NCBI GenBank assembly: GCA_017519145.1
Contig: JAFWTA010000030.1
Coordinates: 62,001-126,000 of the forward strand
Length of the DNA: 64,000 nt
DNA from: Ruminococcus sp.
Lineage (GTDB): Bacteria; Bacillota; Clostridia; Oscillospirales; Ruminococcaceae
Direction of reading: 5' to 3'
Position numbers and translations under genes: made by a program. Shown here one piece after another: positions 8,659 to 16,510 of this stretch. Every line of letters starts with the position of its first letter. The first letter of the stretch is position 1. The notes beneath the pieces are model-generated. The model saw only the letters and a program-made list of their open reading frames with translations. It was not told the DNA's origin and searched no databases.

Positions 8659-9677
8659 TGCTGAAAATATCACTTGATAAGTTAGATGAACTCTTTGAGG
8701 CTATCTCAGCTTCTCAGACACTGTACATCCCCACAGACCGCGAGGACGGTTCAGCTGCATACAGAAAGTATGAGAGCGGTATGAAGCTCAGCAATGCCCT
8801 TAATACAGTCAGAAGCGCAAAGGACTTCTTCTTCCCGCAGACTGAGAACCTTGTTGACTTCAAAATGGAAGGAAAGAACATCGAAGTCATAGATGTACGC
8901 AAGGAATCCGAAGATTTTGTAGTTTTCGGTGTTCGCGCCTGTGATGCCAGAAGCTTCACTATTCTTGACAAGGTATTTCTCGCAGAGCCCGTTGACAGCT
9001 ACTATAAGACACGCCGCGAGCATGGTACTGTTGTAACAATGGCTTGTACCCGTCCTTCCGAGACCTGCTTCTGCGGAGTATTCGGCATAGACGCAACAGC
9101 TCCCGAGGGCGACGCTGCCTGTTGGAGCGACGGTGAGAGTCTTTTCTTTGAGGCTCATAATGAAAAAGGCGAGAAATTCATCAGCTCTATTTCATCTATG
9201 CTTGAAGACGGAGATACCGCAAAACTTGATGAAGTACGCGAAAAAACCAGAAGTATACTTAAAAAGCTTCCTCTTGCTGGTCTTTCTACCGAATCATTTG
9301 GCGGCGACCGCATGATGGAGCACTTTAATTCCGATAAGTGGGGAGAGCTTTCAGAGAGCTGTCTCGGCTGCGGTACCTGTACCTTTGTTTGTCCTACCTG
9401 TCAGTGCTATGACATCAAGGACTTTAACACGGGTCATGGCATAAAGCGTTTCCGCTGCTGGGATTCATGTATGTATTCCGATTTTACGAAGATGGCTCAC
9501 GGAAATCCAAGGCTCACTCAGCTTGAGCGCTTCCGCCAGAGATTTATGCATAAGCTCGTATATTTCCCTGCAAATAATAATGGCGAGTTCGGCTGTGTAG
9601 GCTGCGGAAGATGCTTATCAAAGTGTCCTATTTCCATGAACATCGTCAAGGTAATGAAAGCATTGGAGGTAAAGTGA
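8658..9677 (+). CDS. flxC: FlxC-like (sulfite reductase subunit A-like) [4Fe-4S] protein
   Basis: A 339-aa protein resembling AsrA, the iron-sulfur subunit of anaerobic sulfite reductase: a long N-terminal domain with FGVRACDARS near 92, then CLGCGTCTFVCPTCQCYD, then RCWDSCMYSDF and a final CVGCGRCLSKCP. It starts in a TAATG overlap with the upstream gene and ends in a GTGATGA overlap with the FlxA-like gene. No catalytic AsrC gene follows, so a sulfite reductase is unlikely and an Flx electron-relay role is preferred. It probably passes electrons from FlxA toward FlxD and HdrA. Confidence 0.8.
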   Translation: MLKISLDKLDELFEAISASQTLYIPTDREDGSAAYRKYESGMKLSNALNTVRSAKDFFFPQTENLVDFKMEGKNIEVIDVRKESEDFVVFGVRACDARSFTILDKVFLAEPVDSYYKTRREHGTVVTMACTRPSETCFCGVFGIDATAPEGDAACWSDGESLFFEAHNEKGEKFISSISSMLEDGDTAKLDEVREKTRSILKKLPLAGLSTESFGGDRMMEHFNSDKWGELSESCLGCGTCTFVCPTCQCYDIKDFNTGHGIKRFRCWDSCMYSDFTKMAHGNPRLTQLERFRQRFMHKLVYFPANNNGEFGCVGCGRCLSKCPISMNIVKVMKALEVK

Positions 9678-10504
9678 TGAATAATGATACATTGATACCT
9701 TACATAGGAGTAGTTACCGACATTAGACAGGATACTCCGGACGTAAAGACCTTCAGAGTAGTTTCTCCCGAGGGAGGCAAGGTTTTTGAACATATGCCCG
9801 GACAGTGTGCAATGCTTTCTATTCCCGGTGTTGGCGAGGGTATGTTTTCAATAACATCTTCTCCTACAAACAAGGACTTTATGGAGTTCAGCATAAAGAA
9901 GTGCGGCTGCCTTACAACATGGCTCCACGCTATGGACGTAGGTCAGCAGATAACTATACGCGGACCATACGGAAATCATTTCCCTGTTGAGACAGACCTC
10001 AAGGGCAAGGATCTTTTGTTTATCGCAGGCGGTATCGGACTCGCTCCTCTCCGTTCTGTTATCAATTATGTTCGTGACAACCGTTCTGATTACGGCGATG
10101 TGCAGATAGTTTACGGTTCACGTTCAAAGGACGATCTTGTTGATTATAAGGAGATAATTGACGAGTGGATGGCTGATGACGGTATAGAAGTCAACCTCAC
10201 TATCGACAATCCTCAGGACGGCTGGGACGGTCATGTCGGATTTGTTCCTAATTATGTAAAGGAACTCAATCCTTCAATCAGTAAAACTGTTCTTATATGC
10301 GGACCTCCGATAATGATCAAGTTTACTCTTGCAGGGCTCAAGGAGCTCGGCTTTACTGAGACTCAGGTATATACCACTATGGAGCTTCGTATGAAGTGTG
10401 CTGTAGGAAAGTGCGGACGCTGCAATATCGGCAACAAGTACGTCTGCAAGGACGGACCTGTTTTCCGGTTTGATCAGCTTGATGAGCTGCCTGATGAATA
10501 TTAA
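9677..10504 (+). CDS. flxA: FlxA-like FAD/NAD(P)H oxidoreductase
   Basis: Ferredoxin-NADP-reductase fold protein of 275 aa, the likely NADH entry point of the complex. An N-terminal FAD domain (MPGQCAMLSIPG, then MFSITSSP) is followed by a nucleotide-binding domain with FIAGGIGLAPLRSV and a C-terminal iron-sulfur motif with MKCAVGKCGRC, YVCKDGPVF, typical of AsrB/HydG/FlxA proteins. I chose ATG 9677 because GGAGG lies 7 bases upstream and it overlaps the stop of the previous gene; a longer reading from 9611 would run inside that gene. NADH rather than NADPH is assumed from FlxA homologues and not proven by the sequence. Confidence 0.86.
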   Translation: MNNDTLIPYIGVVTDIRQDTPDVKTFRVVSPEGGKVFEHMPGQCAMLSIPGVGEGMFSITSSPTNKDFMEFSIKKCGCLTTWLHAMDVGQQITIRGPYGNHFPVETDLKGKDLLFIAGGIGLAPLRSVINYVRDNRSDYGDVQIVYGSRSKDDLVDYKEIIDEWMADDGIEVNLTIDNPQDGWDGHVGFVPNYVKELNPSISKTVLICGPPIMIKFTLAGLKELGFTETQVYTTMELRMKCAVGKCGRCNIGNKYVCKDGPVFRFDQLDELPDEY

Positions 10505-10519
10505 GGAGGAGAATTTCGC

Positions 10520-11203
10520 ATGGATAATATGTTGAATGTTTACCTGTTCGGCAAGAGATATCAGGTGCCTGCAGGTCTTACAATAATGACAGCTATGGAA
10601 TATGCAGGATATGAGCTCGTAAGAGGCTGCGGCTGCCGTAACGGCTTCTGCGGTGCCTGCGCTACCATATACAGAATAAAGGGAGAGATAGAGCTTCACG
10701 GATGTCTCGCTTGTCAGACTGAGATACAGGAGGGTATGTACGTTGCTACACTTCCTTTCTTTCCGCTTGAAAAGAGAGTATACAATATCGAGGAGATAAA
10801 GCCCACTCAGCAGATCATGATGCAGCTCTATCCCGAGATATACAGCTGTATCGGCTGCAATGCCTGTACAAAGGCTTGTACTCAGGAACTCAATGTTATG
10901 CAGTATATCGCATACGCTCAGAGAGGCGAATACGACAAGTGTGCAGAGGAGAGCTTTGACTGCGTAATGTGCGGCGTATGTTCATCACGCTGTCCCGCAG
11001 GCATCTCTCATCCTCAGGTAGCTATGCTCGCAAGACGCCTTAACGGTAAGTATATCGCTCCCGAGTGCGGACATCTTACAGACAGGGTAAACGAGATAAA
11101 CGAGGGTATCTTTGATGAAAAGATAGCTGAGCTGATGACAAAGGCTGTAGATAACCTTGACGAGATCAAGGATATGTACAATCACCGTGAGATAGAGAAG
11201 TAA
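10520..11203 (+). CDS. frdB: Fumarate reductase iron-sulfur subunit-like protein
   Basis: SdhB/FrdB/TfrB-family electron wire, 227 aa. An N-terminal plant-type [2Fe-2S] domain has Cys37, 39, 44 and 47 with further Cys62 and Cys65. The C-terminal half has two complete CxxCxxCxxxC motifs at Cys110-120 and Cys148-158. Classical FrdB has a [3Fe-4S] site next to quinone; here the second motif has four cysteines and there is no membrane-anchor gene in the operon. Methanogen TfrB carries additional CCG domains at its C-terminus; this protein lacks them, but a separate HdrB is encoded in the same operon. It begins 15 bases after flxA behind AAGGAGGAG. Confidence 0.85.
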   Translation: MDNMLNVYLFGKRYQVPAGLTIMTAMEYAGYELVRGCGCRNGFCGACATIYRIKGEIELHGCLACQTEIQEGMYVATLPFFPLEKRVYNIEEIKPTQQIMMQLYPEIYSCIGCNACTKACTQELNVMQYIAYAQRGEYDKCAEESFDCVMCGVCSSRCPAGISHPQVAMLARRLNGKYIAPECGHLTDRVNEINEGIFDEKIAELMTKAVDNLDEIKDMYNHREIEK

Positions 11204-11215
11204 GGGGGAGAGAAG

Positions 11216-12817
11216 ATGTACAAGATCGAAAAACTTAACGAACTTGCAAAGGTAGTTGCAGAAAAAAGAGCCGAGAACGCAGCTCTCGAACCCAGACGTA
11301 TGACTGCGGAGGAAAAGGACGATCTTCTCGCTCATTTTCACCCCGATTACAAGCAGGACGAATTCACAGTCCTGTCAGCAGGCGTTAACAAGGGCGATAA
11401 GGTCCCTACACAGCTTGCTGCACTTCTTCAGGGCAAGAGCAGGATATCAGCCGCTGACGTAGACCTGTCAGCTCCCGATTATGATACAGATGTGCTTATC
11501 ATCGGCGGCGGCGGTGCAGGTGCTTCCGCAGCTATCGAGGCTGACGAGGCAGGTGTAAAGACAATGATCGTTACAAAGCTTCGTATCGGTGATGCAAATA
11601 CAATGATGGCAGAGGGCGGTATCCAGGCTGCTGATAAGCCTAATGATTCTCCTGCTATCCATTTCCTTGATGCTTTTGGCGGAGGACACTTCGCGGCAAA
11701 GCCCGAGCTTGTAAAGAAGCTGGTAACAAAGGCTCCCGAAGCGATCCAGTGGCTCAACAAGCTGGGCGTAGAGTTCGACAAGGAACCCGATGGCACAATG
11801 GTAACAACTCACGGCGGTGGTACTTCTAGAAAGAGAATGCACGCTGCCAAGGACTACTCAGGTGCTGAGATAATGCGTACGCTCCGTGATGAGGTGATCA
11901 ATCGCGGTATACCTGTTATCGATTTCACAGCTGCAATTGAAATAATCCTCGACGTGAATGGTAAGGCTGCCGGAGCTGTTCTTATGAATATGGAGACTAA
12001 GGAACTTCTGGTCGCAAGAGCAAAGACAGTTATCATTGCCACAGGCGGCGCAGGAAGACTTCATTATCAGGGATTCCCCACATCGAACCACTACGGTGCA
12101 ACTGCTGATGGTCTTATACTCGGCTATCGAGTTGGTGCTAAACTCCTTTATGCTGATACACTTCAGTATCATCCCACCGGAACCGGCTATCCCGAGCAGA
12201 TATTCGGTGCTCTTGTTACAGAGAAGGTTCGTTCACTGGGAGCTAAGCTCGTTAACATAGACGGTGATGTATTTATGCACCCCCTTGAGACCAGAGATGT
12301 TACCGCGGCTTCTATTATCCGTGAGTGTACCGCTCGTGACAAGGGCATAGAGACAAATCTCGGTAAGGCTATCTGGCTCGACACGCCTATGATAGAGCTT
12401 ATCCATGGAGAGGGAACCATTGAAAAGCGCATACCTGCTATGATGAGAATGTTCGGTAAGTACGGCATCGATATCCGCAAGGAACCGATACTCGTTTATC
12501 CAACACTTCACTACCAGAACGGTGGTCTGGATATAACCGATGACTGTGCAACAGGTGTTGAGAACCTTTATGCAGCAGGTGAAGTTGCAGGCGGTATCCA
12601 CGGACGCAATCGTCTTATGGGCAACTCTCTCCTTGATGTTATTGTTTTCGGCAGAAACGCTGGTATATACGCTTCCGCCAAGGCAAAGGAGACCTCTGAG
12701 CCTCAGGGACTCACTCTCGCACATATCGAGAAGTTCAACAAGGAACTTGAAGCAGCAGGTGTTGCAGGCGATACAGCTTCACCTATGCTTCTCCCTCATT
12801 ATGCAAGAAAGAAATAA
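11216..12817 (+). CDS. frdA: Fumarate reductase flavoprotein subunit-like protein
   Basis: FAD protein of the FrdA/SdhA/TfrA family, predicted to reduce fumarate to succinate. The FAD motif IIGGGGAGASAA lies at about 95-106, then EGGIQAA, and a THGGGTSRKRMH block where FrdA has its FAD-linking histidine region. Active-site blocks are present: QYHPTG, ALVTEKVR with the TE pair and the arginine expected for proton delivery, HYQNGGL, and GRNRLMGNSLLDV near the C-terminus. Two features differ from classical FrdA: about 90 residues precede the Rossmann fold, and the C-terminal domain is short (533 aa in all). It starts 12 bases after frdB behind GGGGGAG. Fumarate is inferred from active-site residues and from fumC in the operon. 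Confidence 0.86.
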   Translation: MYKIEKLNELAKVVAEKRAENAALEPRRMTAEEKDDLLAHFHPDYKQDEFTVLSAGVNKGDKVPTQLAALLQGKSRISAADVDLSAPDYDTDVLIIGGGGAGASAAIEADEAGVKTMIVTKLRIGDANTMMAEGGIQAADKPNDSPAIHFLDAFGGGHFAAKPELVKKLVTKAPEAIQWLNKLGVEFDKEPDGTMVTTHGGGTSRKRMHAAKDYSGAEIMRTLRDEVINRGIPVIDFTAAIEIILDVNGKAAGAVLMNMETKELLVARAKTVIIATGGAGRLHYQGFPTSNHYGATADGLILGYRVGAKLLYADTLQYHPTGTGYPEQIFGALVTEKVRSLGAKLVNIDGDVFMHPLETRDVTAASIIRECTARDKGIETNLGKAIWLDTPMIELIHGEGTIEKRIPAMMRMFGKYGIDIRKEPILVYPTLHYQNGGLDITDDCATGVENLYAAGEVAGGIHGRNRLMGNSLLDVIVFGRNAGIYASAKAKETSEPQGLTLAHIEKFNKELEAAGVAGDTASPMLLPHYARKK

Positions 12818-12824
12818 TTAAAAA

Positions 12825-12845
12825 GGGACGCCTGATCGGCGTCCC
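12825..12845 (+). promoter_or_regulatory. Intercistronic hairpin between frdA and the exporter gene
   Basis: Perfect 8-bp arms GGGACGCC and GGCGTCCC around a 5-nt loop, eight bases after the frdA stop. No T run follows, so it is a poor terminator; it may stabilise the upstream mRNA or mark a processing site and lower transporter expression. Confidence 0.6.
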
Positions 12846-12883
12846 GAAATATGTATTAATAAAAGAAAGTTAAGTGATAAATA

Positions 12884-14095
12884 ATGGATTTTTTCAACGG
12901 AATTCTTTCTATTCACGGCGTTTCATTCCTGATGATATCAGTAATAGCTATTGCTGCTCTGGGATATATTCTCGGAAGAATAACTATTAAAGGTATATCT
13001 CTCGGAACAGCTGGCGTTTTTATTGTCGCCCTCATATATGGATGTATCTTCTATAAACAGCTTTCTGATGAGATAAACACAGACTTTGTAGGAAATGCCT
13101 TGAAAATAGTTGACAATCTCGGACTTATTCTTTTTGTGACAGCTGTTGGCTTTATTGCAGGACCTAATTTCTTCGGCAACTTCAAGAAAAACTTCAAATC
13201 CTATGTTCTCCTTGCGATAATCATTATCCTCAGCGGAGGACTTGCTTGTGCCGGCTGTATAATGATCGGCAGGAACTTCACCGATCTGTCAACAGAAGAG
13301 TTTACAGCTATGCTCACCGGTATACTTTCCGGCGCACTCACAAGTACTCCCGGCTTTTCCGCAGCTAAGGATGCAGTACAGACAGACCATCTTCAGAGCA
13401 TTGTATCCGTAGGATATGCTATTGCCTACATATTCGGAGTTATCGGTGTGGTTCTGTTTGTACAGATAATCCCCAAGCTCACAAAAGCTGATATGGCTAA
13501 GGAACGTCAGCTTCTTGCTCCCACATCCGGTAAAAATGTGAAGGAGAAAAGTGAGAAAAAGCTTATAGAGATGGACAGCTTTGGCATAATGCCTTTCGCA
13601 CTTGCAGCTGTTATCGGAATTGTTCTTGGTTCTTTCAAGTTCGGTAATTTTTCACTTTCAACCACAGGCGGATGTCTGCTTGTATCCCTTATTTTTGGTC
13701 ATTTCGGACACTTCGGAAAACTTTCCGTAACACCGAAGGATTCCACCTTAAAGGTATTCCGTGAGCTGGGACTCATGTTCTTCCTTATCGGTGCGGGAGT
13801 ATCAGGCGGAGCCAAGTTTGTACAGTATTTCGATGCTGTATACTTTGTTTATGGTATAGTAATGACTATCATCCCTATGATCATAGGATATCTTTTCGCA
13901 AAGTATGTTCTGAAGCTCAGTCTGCTCAACAACCTCGGTTCTATCACAGGCGGCATGACTTCGACACCTGCTCTCGGAACTCTCATCAGCACAGCAGGTA
14001 CGGAAAATGTTGCATCAGCATACGCAGCAACATATCCTGTGGCACTTATATCAGTCGTACTTGTATCACAGTTCCTTATTATTATTTTCAAGTAA
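12884..14095 (+). CDS. AspT/YidE-type (AAEx family) dicarboxylate or amino-acid exchanger
   Basis: Polytopic inner-membrane protein of 403 aa with roughly ten hydrophobic helices. Two inverted halves carry the same signature, GILSGALTSTPGFS near residue 145 and GSITGGMTSTPALG near 350, the hallmark of the AspT/YidE/YbjL duplication family. Between the halves lies a hydrophilic loop rich in lysine (about 205-232). Known members include the AspT aspartate:alanine antiporter and the C. glutamicum succinate exporter SucE. RCK/TrkA_C regulatory domains found in some relatives are absent. It lies 66 bases after frdA, across a hairpin, so export of succinate (or malate/succinate exchange) is the most economical guess. 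The substrate is not visible in the sequence. Confidence 0.8.
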   Translation: MDFFNGILSIHGVSFLMISVIAIAALGYILGRITIKGISLGTAGVFIVALIYGCIFYKQLSDEINTDFVGNALKIVDNLGLILFVTAVGFIAGPNFFGNFKKNFKSYVLLAIIIILSGGLACAGCIMIGRNFTDLSTEEFTAMLTGILSGALTSTPGFSAAKDAVQTDHLQSIVSVGYAIAYIFGVIGVVLFVQIIPKLTKADMAKERQLLAPTSGKNVKEKSEKKLIEMDSFGIMPFALAAVIGIVLGSFKFGNFSLSTTGGCLLVSLIFGHFGHFGKLSVTPKDSTLKVFRELGLMFFLIGAGVSGGAKFVQYFDAVYFVYGIVMTIIPMIIGYLFAKYVLKLSLLNNLGSITGGMTSTPALGTLISTAGTENVASAYAATYPVALISVVLVSQFLIIIFK

Positions 14096-14106
14096 TTGCA
14101 TAATAA

Positions 14107-14136
14107 AAAGCCTGAGATGAACTCTCAGGCTTTTTT
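14107..14136. terminator. Bidirectional terminator between the exporter gene and pyrE
   Basis: Eleven-base arms AAAGCCTGAGA and TCTCAGGCTTT with a 5-nt loop, a T run on the + side and an A run on the other, serving the two convergent genes. Confidence 0.9.
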
Positions 14137-14138
14137 CA

Positions 14139-14792
14139 TTATTTAACTCCGTAAGTCTCTCTGTATTCAAGCATCTTGTCAAGGTATTCTTTACCGGGAA
14201 CAATATCGTTTCTGATAGCGTCGATTATATCTTCCATAGTTACGATAGGATATACAATAACGCCGAAGTCACGCTTTACTTCCTGAACAGCAGAAAGTTC
14301 TCCCGTGCCTTTTTCCATACGGTCAACAGTGATGACCATACCTGTAACATTAACGTCTGCAGCTGTCATAAGCTTTGGCATTGATTCTCTGAGCGCCTTG
14401 CCCGAAGTCATTACATCATCGATGATAACGACCTTTTCGCCGTCTTCAAGAGTCTTTCCTACGAACATACCGCCCTCACCGTGGTCCTTTGCTTCCTTTC
14501 TGTCGAAGCAGTAGGAAACATCAATACCGAACTTATTGCTGAGAGCAACAACTGCTGAAACAGCCAGCGGAATGCCCTTATATGCTGGACCGAAAAGAGT
14601 ATCAACAGGAATATTATTTGCATTGATGCATTCAGCATAATACTCGCCGAGCTTAGCAAGCTGTGCGCCTGTCTTATAGTTTCCGCAATTTATAAAGTAA
14701 GGAGCCTTTCTTCCGCTCTTGAGAGTGAATTCTCCGAATGTAAGCACACCGCAGTCCACCATAAACTTTATAAAACTTTCTTTGTAAGTCAT
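14139..14792 (-). CDS. pyrE: Orotate phosphoribosyltransferase
   Basis: Transfers phosphoribose from PRPP to orotate to make OMP in de novo pyrimidine synthesis. The 217-aa protein carries the PRPP-binding motif VVIIDDVMTSGKA near residue 120 and the N-terminal block TLKSGRKAPYF. I chose the start at 14792 because GGAGGT precedes it; the frame stays open to 14846 but that stretch has no ribosome site. It is the second gene of a two-gene unit behind a zinc-ribbon protein, separated by 53 bases that contain a short CCTGC/GCAGG hairpin. No other pyr gene is in the window, so it stands apart from the usual pyr operon. Confidence 0.95.
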   Translation of the reverse strand: MTYKESFIKFMVDCGVLTFGEFTLKSGRKAPYFINCGNYKTGAQLAKLGEYYAECINANNIPVDTLFGPAYKGIPLAVSAVVALSNKFGIDVSYCFDRKEAKDHGEGGMFVGKTLEDGEKVVIIDDVMTSGKALRESMPKLMTAADVNVTGMVITVDRMEKGTGELSAVQEVKRDFGVIVYPIVTMEDIIDAIRNDIVPGKEYLDKMLEYRETYGVK

Positions 14793-14845
14793 ATGTATAA
14801 CCTCCGTTATGTATTTATTACAGCCTGCAAAGCAGGTTAATATCA

Positions 14846-15196
14846 TTATATTGCCTCATAGAGATGACCGCAGAACGGACATCTTGGATAGTCCACATCT
14901 ATTTCGGCTCCGCATTCGGGGCAAACTTTCTTTGGCAGGATGTCGATATTGTCATCTATATCCTGATTGAACTTGCCCGCAAAGCCGGTGGGGTGGGTGA
15001 CAGGGAATACACCTATCAGCATACCGCATTCAGAGCAGTAATATCCAAGTGTAGTATCCACAGGTACCTCACAAAGCATTTCGTCACCGTCATAAAATGT
15101 GGAAACGGGATACACAAGAGATGAGCCTTTGGACGGTATACCGCGCTTCTCGATCTTGAAAAAACCTCTCAGCATCTGCTTTCCGCAATGGATCAT
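14846..15196 (-). CDS. Small double zinc-ribbon protein
   Basis: A 116-aa soluble protein of unknown function. It has an N-terminal IHCGKQM stretch, a CSEC pair in the middle (YYCSECGML), and a C-terminal zinc ribbon CPECGAEID then CPFCGHLY. The N-terminal part resembles the DUF6487-type arrangement of a CGKxM turn followed by a CxxC knuckle, but with one cysteine fewer, so I do not assign it. Start 15196 has AGGAGGGA just upstream and a strong promoter. It probably shares its transcript with pyrE, which gives no clear functional clue. Confidence 0.75.
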   Translation of the reverse strand: MIHCGKQMLRGFFKIEKRGIPSKGSSLVYPVSTFYDGDEMLCEVPVDTTLGYYCSECGMLIGVFPVTHPTGFAGKFNQDIDDNIDILPKKVCPECGAEIDVDYPRCPFCGHLYEAI

Positions 15197-15226
15197 AATA
15201 TATCCCTCCTTTTAAGCTATACTAAT

Positions 15227-15255
15227 ATTATAATCTATTTATGGAAATAATTCAA
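15227..15255 (-). promoter_or_regulatory. Promoter of the zinc-ribbon-pyrE unit
   Basis: On the minus strand TTGAAT, 17 bases, TATAAT; a start near 15220 leaves a short leader with AGGAGGGA. Confidence 0.75.
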
Positions 15256-15304
15256 GACATAATCCGGAAAAAGTTCGTATTAGCTGCAAACCATGCTTTA
15301 CCAC

Positions 15305-15333
15305 TTGATTTTTGCAGAGTATTAGTGTATAAT
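15305..15333 (+). promoter_or_regulatory. Promoter of the DUF1292 gene
   Basis: TTGATT, 17 bases, TATAAT, about 40 bases upstream of ATG 15373. Confidence 0.75.
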
Positions 15334-15372
15334 ATATACATAAAAGGCGTATGCCGGATAGGAGAAACAACT

Positions 15373-15663
15373 ATGTCTGAAATGAACGAATATACTCCCG
15401 ATCTTTTTGAGCTGATCGATGAGGAAGGTAACAAAAAGCAGTTTGAGCTTATTGACGTTGCCGAAATAGAAGGAGAGCAGTATTTTGCAATGCTTCCTGC
15501 AGTAGAAGATGATGATTTCCTTAACGGTGACTGTGAACTGGTAATTCTGAAGTCTATCGAAGAAGATGGCGAGGAGATACTTGCATCCATAGATGATGAC
15601 GACGAATTCGAGACAGTATCAAGATTTTTTATGGAACGCCTTCAGGATGCACTGGAAGACTGA
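15373..15663 (+). CDS. DUF1292 family protein
   Basis: A 96-aa acidic protein. The central pattern FELIDEEGNKKQFELIDV then YFAMLP and a later DDDEFETVSRFF near the C-terminus are characteristic of DUF1292 (YrzB-like) proteins of Firmicutes, whose function is unknown. Although the frame is open from 15241, the promoter at 15305-15333 and GGAG before ATG 15373 fix the start. In many Firmicutes the family neighbours yrrK and yrzL; here it is monocistronic between pyrE and the probable 6S RNA. No terminator was seen directly after it, so read-through into the 6S promoter region is possible. Confidence 0.88.
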   Translation: MSEMNEYTPDLFELIDEEGNKKQFELIDVAEIEGEQYFAMLPAVEDDDFLNGDCELVILKSIEEDGEEILASIDDDDEFETVSRFFMERLQDALED

Positions 15664-15701
15664 TTTTTACCAAATTTTAATAATTTTACATAGAAATGCT
15701 A

Positions 15702-15730
15702 TTGATTTTTTGAAAATCATCTGCTATAAT
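15702..15730 (+). promoter_or_regulatory. Promoter of the 6S-like RNA
   Basis: TTGATT, 17 bases, TATAAT. The predicted start is at about 15737. Confidence 0.75.
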
Positions 15731-15736
15731 ATATAT

Positions 15737-15947
15737 AGAAAAAGAAAATTTCTGCCTTGTTCGGGTAATTATAGTTTTTATAATCCAACACATAATCCAA
15801 GGGAATTCGACTCCGTATGTGGACTGCAGACCTCCCGCCCTGCGGAAGAAGGGAGCGAGAAGCATAAGGGCGTTTACCCACCTGCTTCGTGCGGGTTTTA
15901 TGCACTATATGACGGCAAGGCGGATTTTTATACCCAAAATCTTTTCT
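15737..15947 (+). ncRNA. ssrS: Probable 6S RNA
   Basis: A transcript of about 210 nt with its own promoter and a terminator beyond. Its two ends pair (AGAAAAAGA with TCTTTTCT; TGCCTTG near 15753 with CAAGGCG near 15916), giving the long rod expected of 6S RNA, which binds the sigma-A RNA polymerase in its central bubble. The 3' half contains AGCATAAGGGCGTTTACCCA (15860 on), very close to the stretch AAAGGGTGTTCCCA of B. subtilis 6S-1 RNA, and GCATAA pairs with TTATGC around it. No ORF of note lies inside. I rate this likely but unconfirmed without a covariance search. Confidence 0.75.
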
Positions 15948-15958
15948 GATAAATAAAT

Positions 15959-15999
15959 ATCCCGAAAGTGATAGTATATCACTTTCGGGATTCTTTTTT
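15959..15999. terminator. Strong terminator shared by the 6S RNA and nrdG
   Basis: Perfect 15-bp arms beginning ATCCCGAAAGTGATA with a 3-nt loop, then a T run on the + strand. It lies between convergent transcripts. Confidence 0.92.
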
Positions 16000-16498
16000 A
16001 TGGTTCTGCTTCGGTCACATGACCTTCAGCAAGACTTTTCTGACAGTCAATATAGCGCTGATTAGAACTTCCGCGGAATTTTATCTCCCAATCCTTCTGT
16101 TCAAGAATAAAGGGACCATCGATAAGTACATCAGTCACTTCAAGAAGTTCCTGCCAGTGATTTTTTTCGCGGTCATCATAAAGCTTCTCAAAAGTATAGC
16201 CCGTATATGTTACAATGTTGAGACCGAGCTTTCTGATCTCTTTGCCCAGTACAGAAAGAGCCTCAGCCTGACAGAAAGGCTCTCCGCCGCTGAACGTCAC
16301 GCCGTCAAGCAGGGGATTGCTCTTTATTTTGTCAAGAAGCTCCTCGGTAGTGGTAAGAGTACCGCCGTTAAAATCGTGAGTCTGTGGATTGTGACAGCCC
16401 TTGCAGTTATGAGGGCAGCCCTGAACAAATATCGTAAATCTTATTCCGGGGCCGTCAACGATAGAATCGTTGACAGTTCCCGCAATTCTGAGTTCCAT
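15998..16498 (-). CDS. nrdG: Anaerobic ribonucleoside-triphosphate reductase activating protein
   Basis: Radical-SAM activase that generates the glycyl radical in NrdD. The 166-aa protein shows the SAM cluster motif in GCPHNCKGCHN near residue 31 and a TFSGGEP block near 69, both typical of NrdG. It follows nrdD by 12 bases on the same strand, the normal arrangement, and its stop codon lies in the tail of the shared terminator. Length is standard. It is expected to be cytosolic and oxygen-sensitive, consistent with an obligate anaerobe. Confidence 0.96.
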   Translation of the reverse strand: MELRIAGTVNDSIVDGPGIRFTIFVQGCPHNCKGCHNPQTHDFNGGTLTTTEELLDKIKSNPLLDGVTFSGGEPFCQAEALSVLGKEIRKLGLNIVTYTGYTFEKLYDDREKNHWQELLEVTDVLIDGPFILEQKDWEIKFRGSSNQRYIDCQKSLAEGHVTEAEP

Positions 16499-16510
16499 TT
16501 AATCACCTGA

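Noticed and set aside
8658-10504. AsrA/AsrB-type anaerobic sulfite reductase.
   Set aside because: Both proteins resemble AsrA and AsrB, but the catalytic AsrC (sirohaem) gene is missing and the pair lies within the Hdr/Flx operon.
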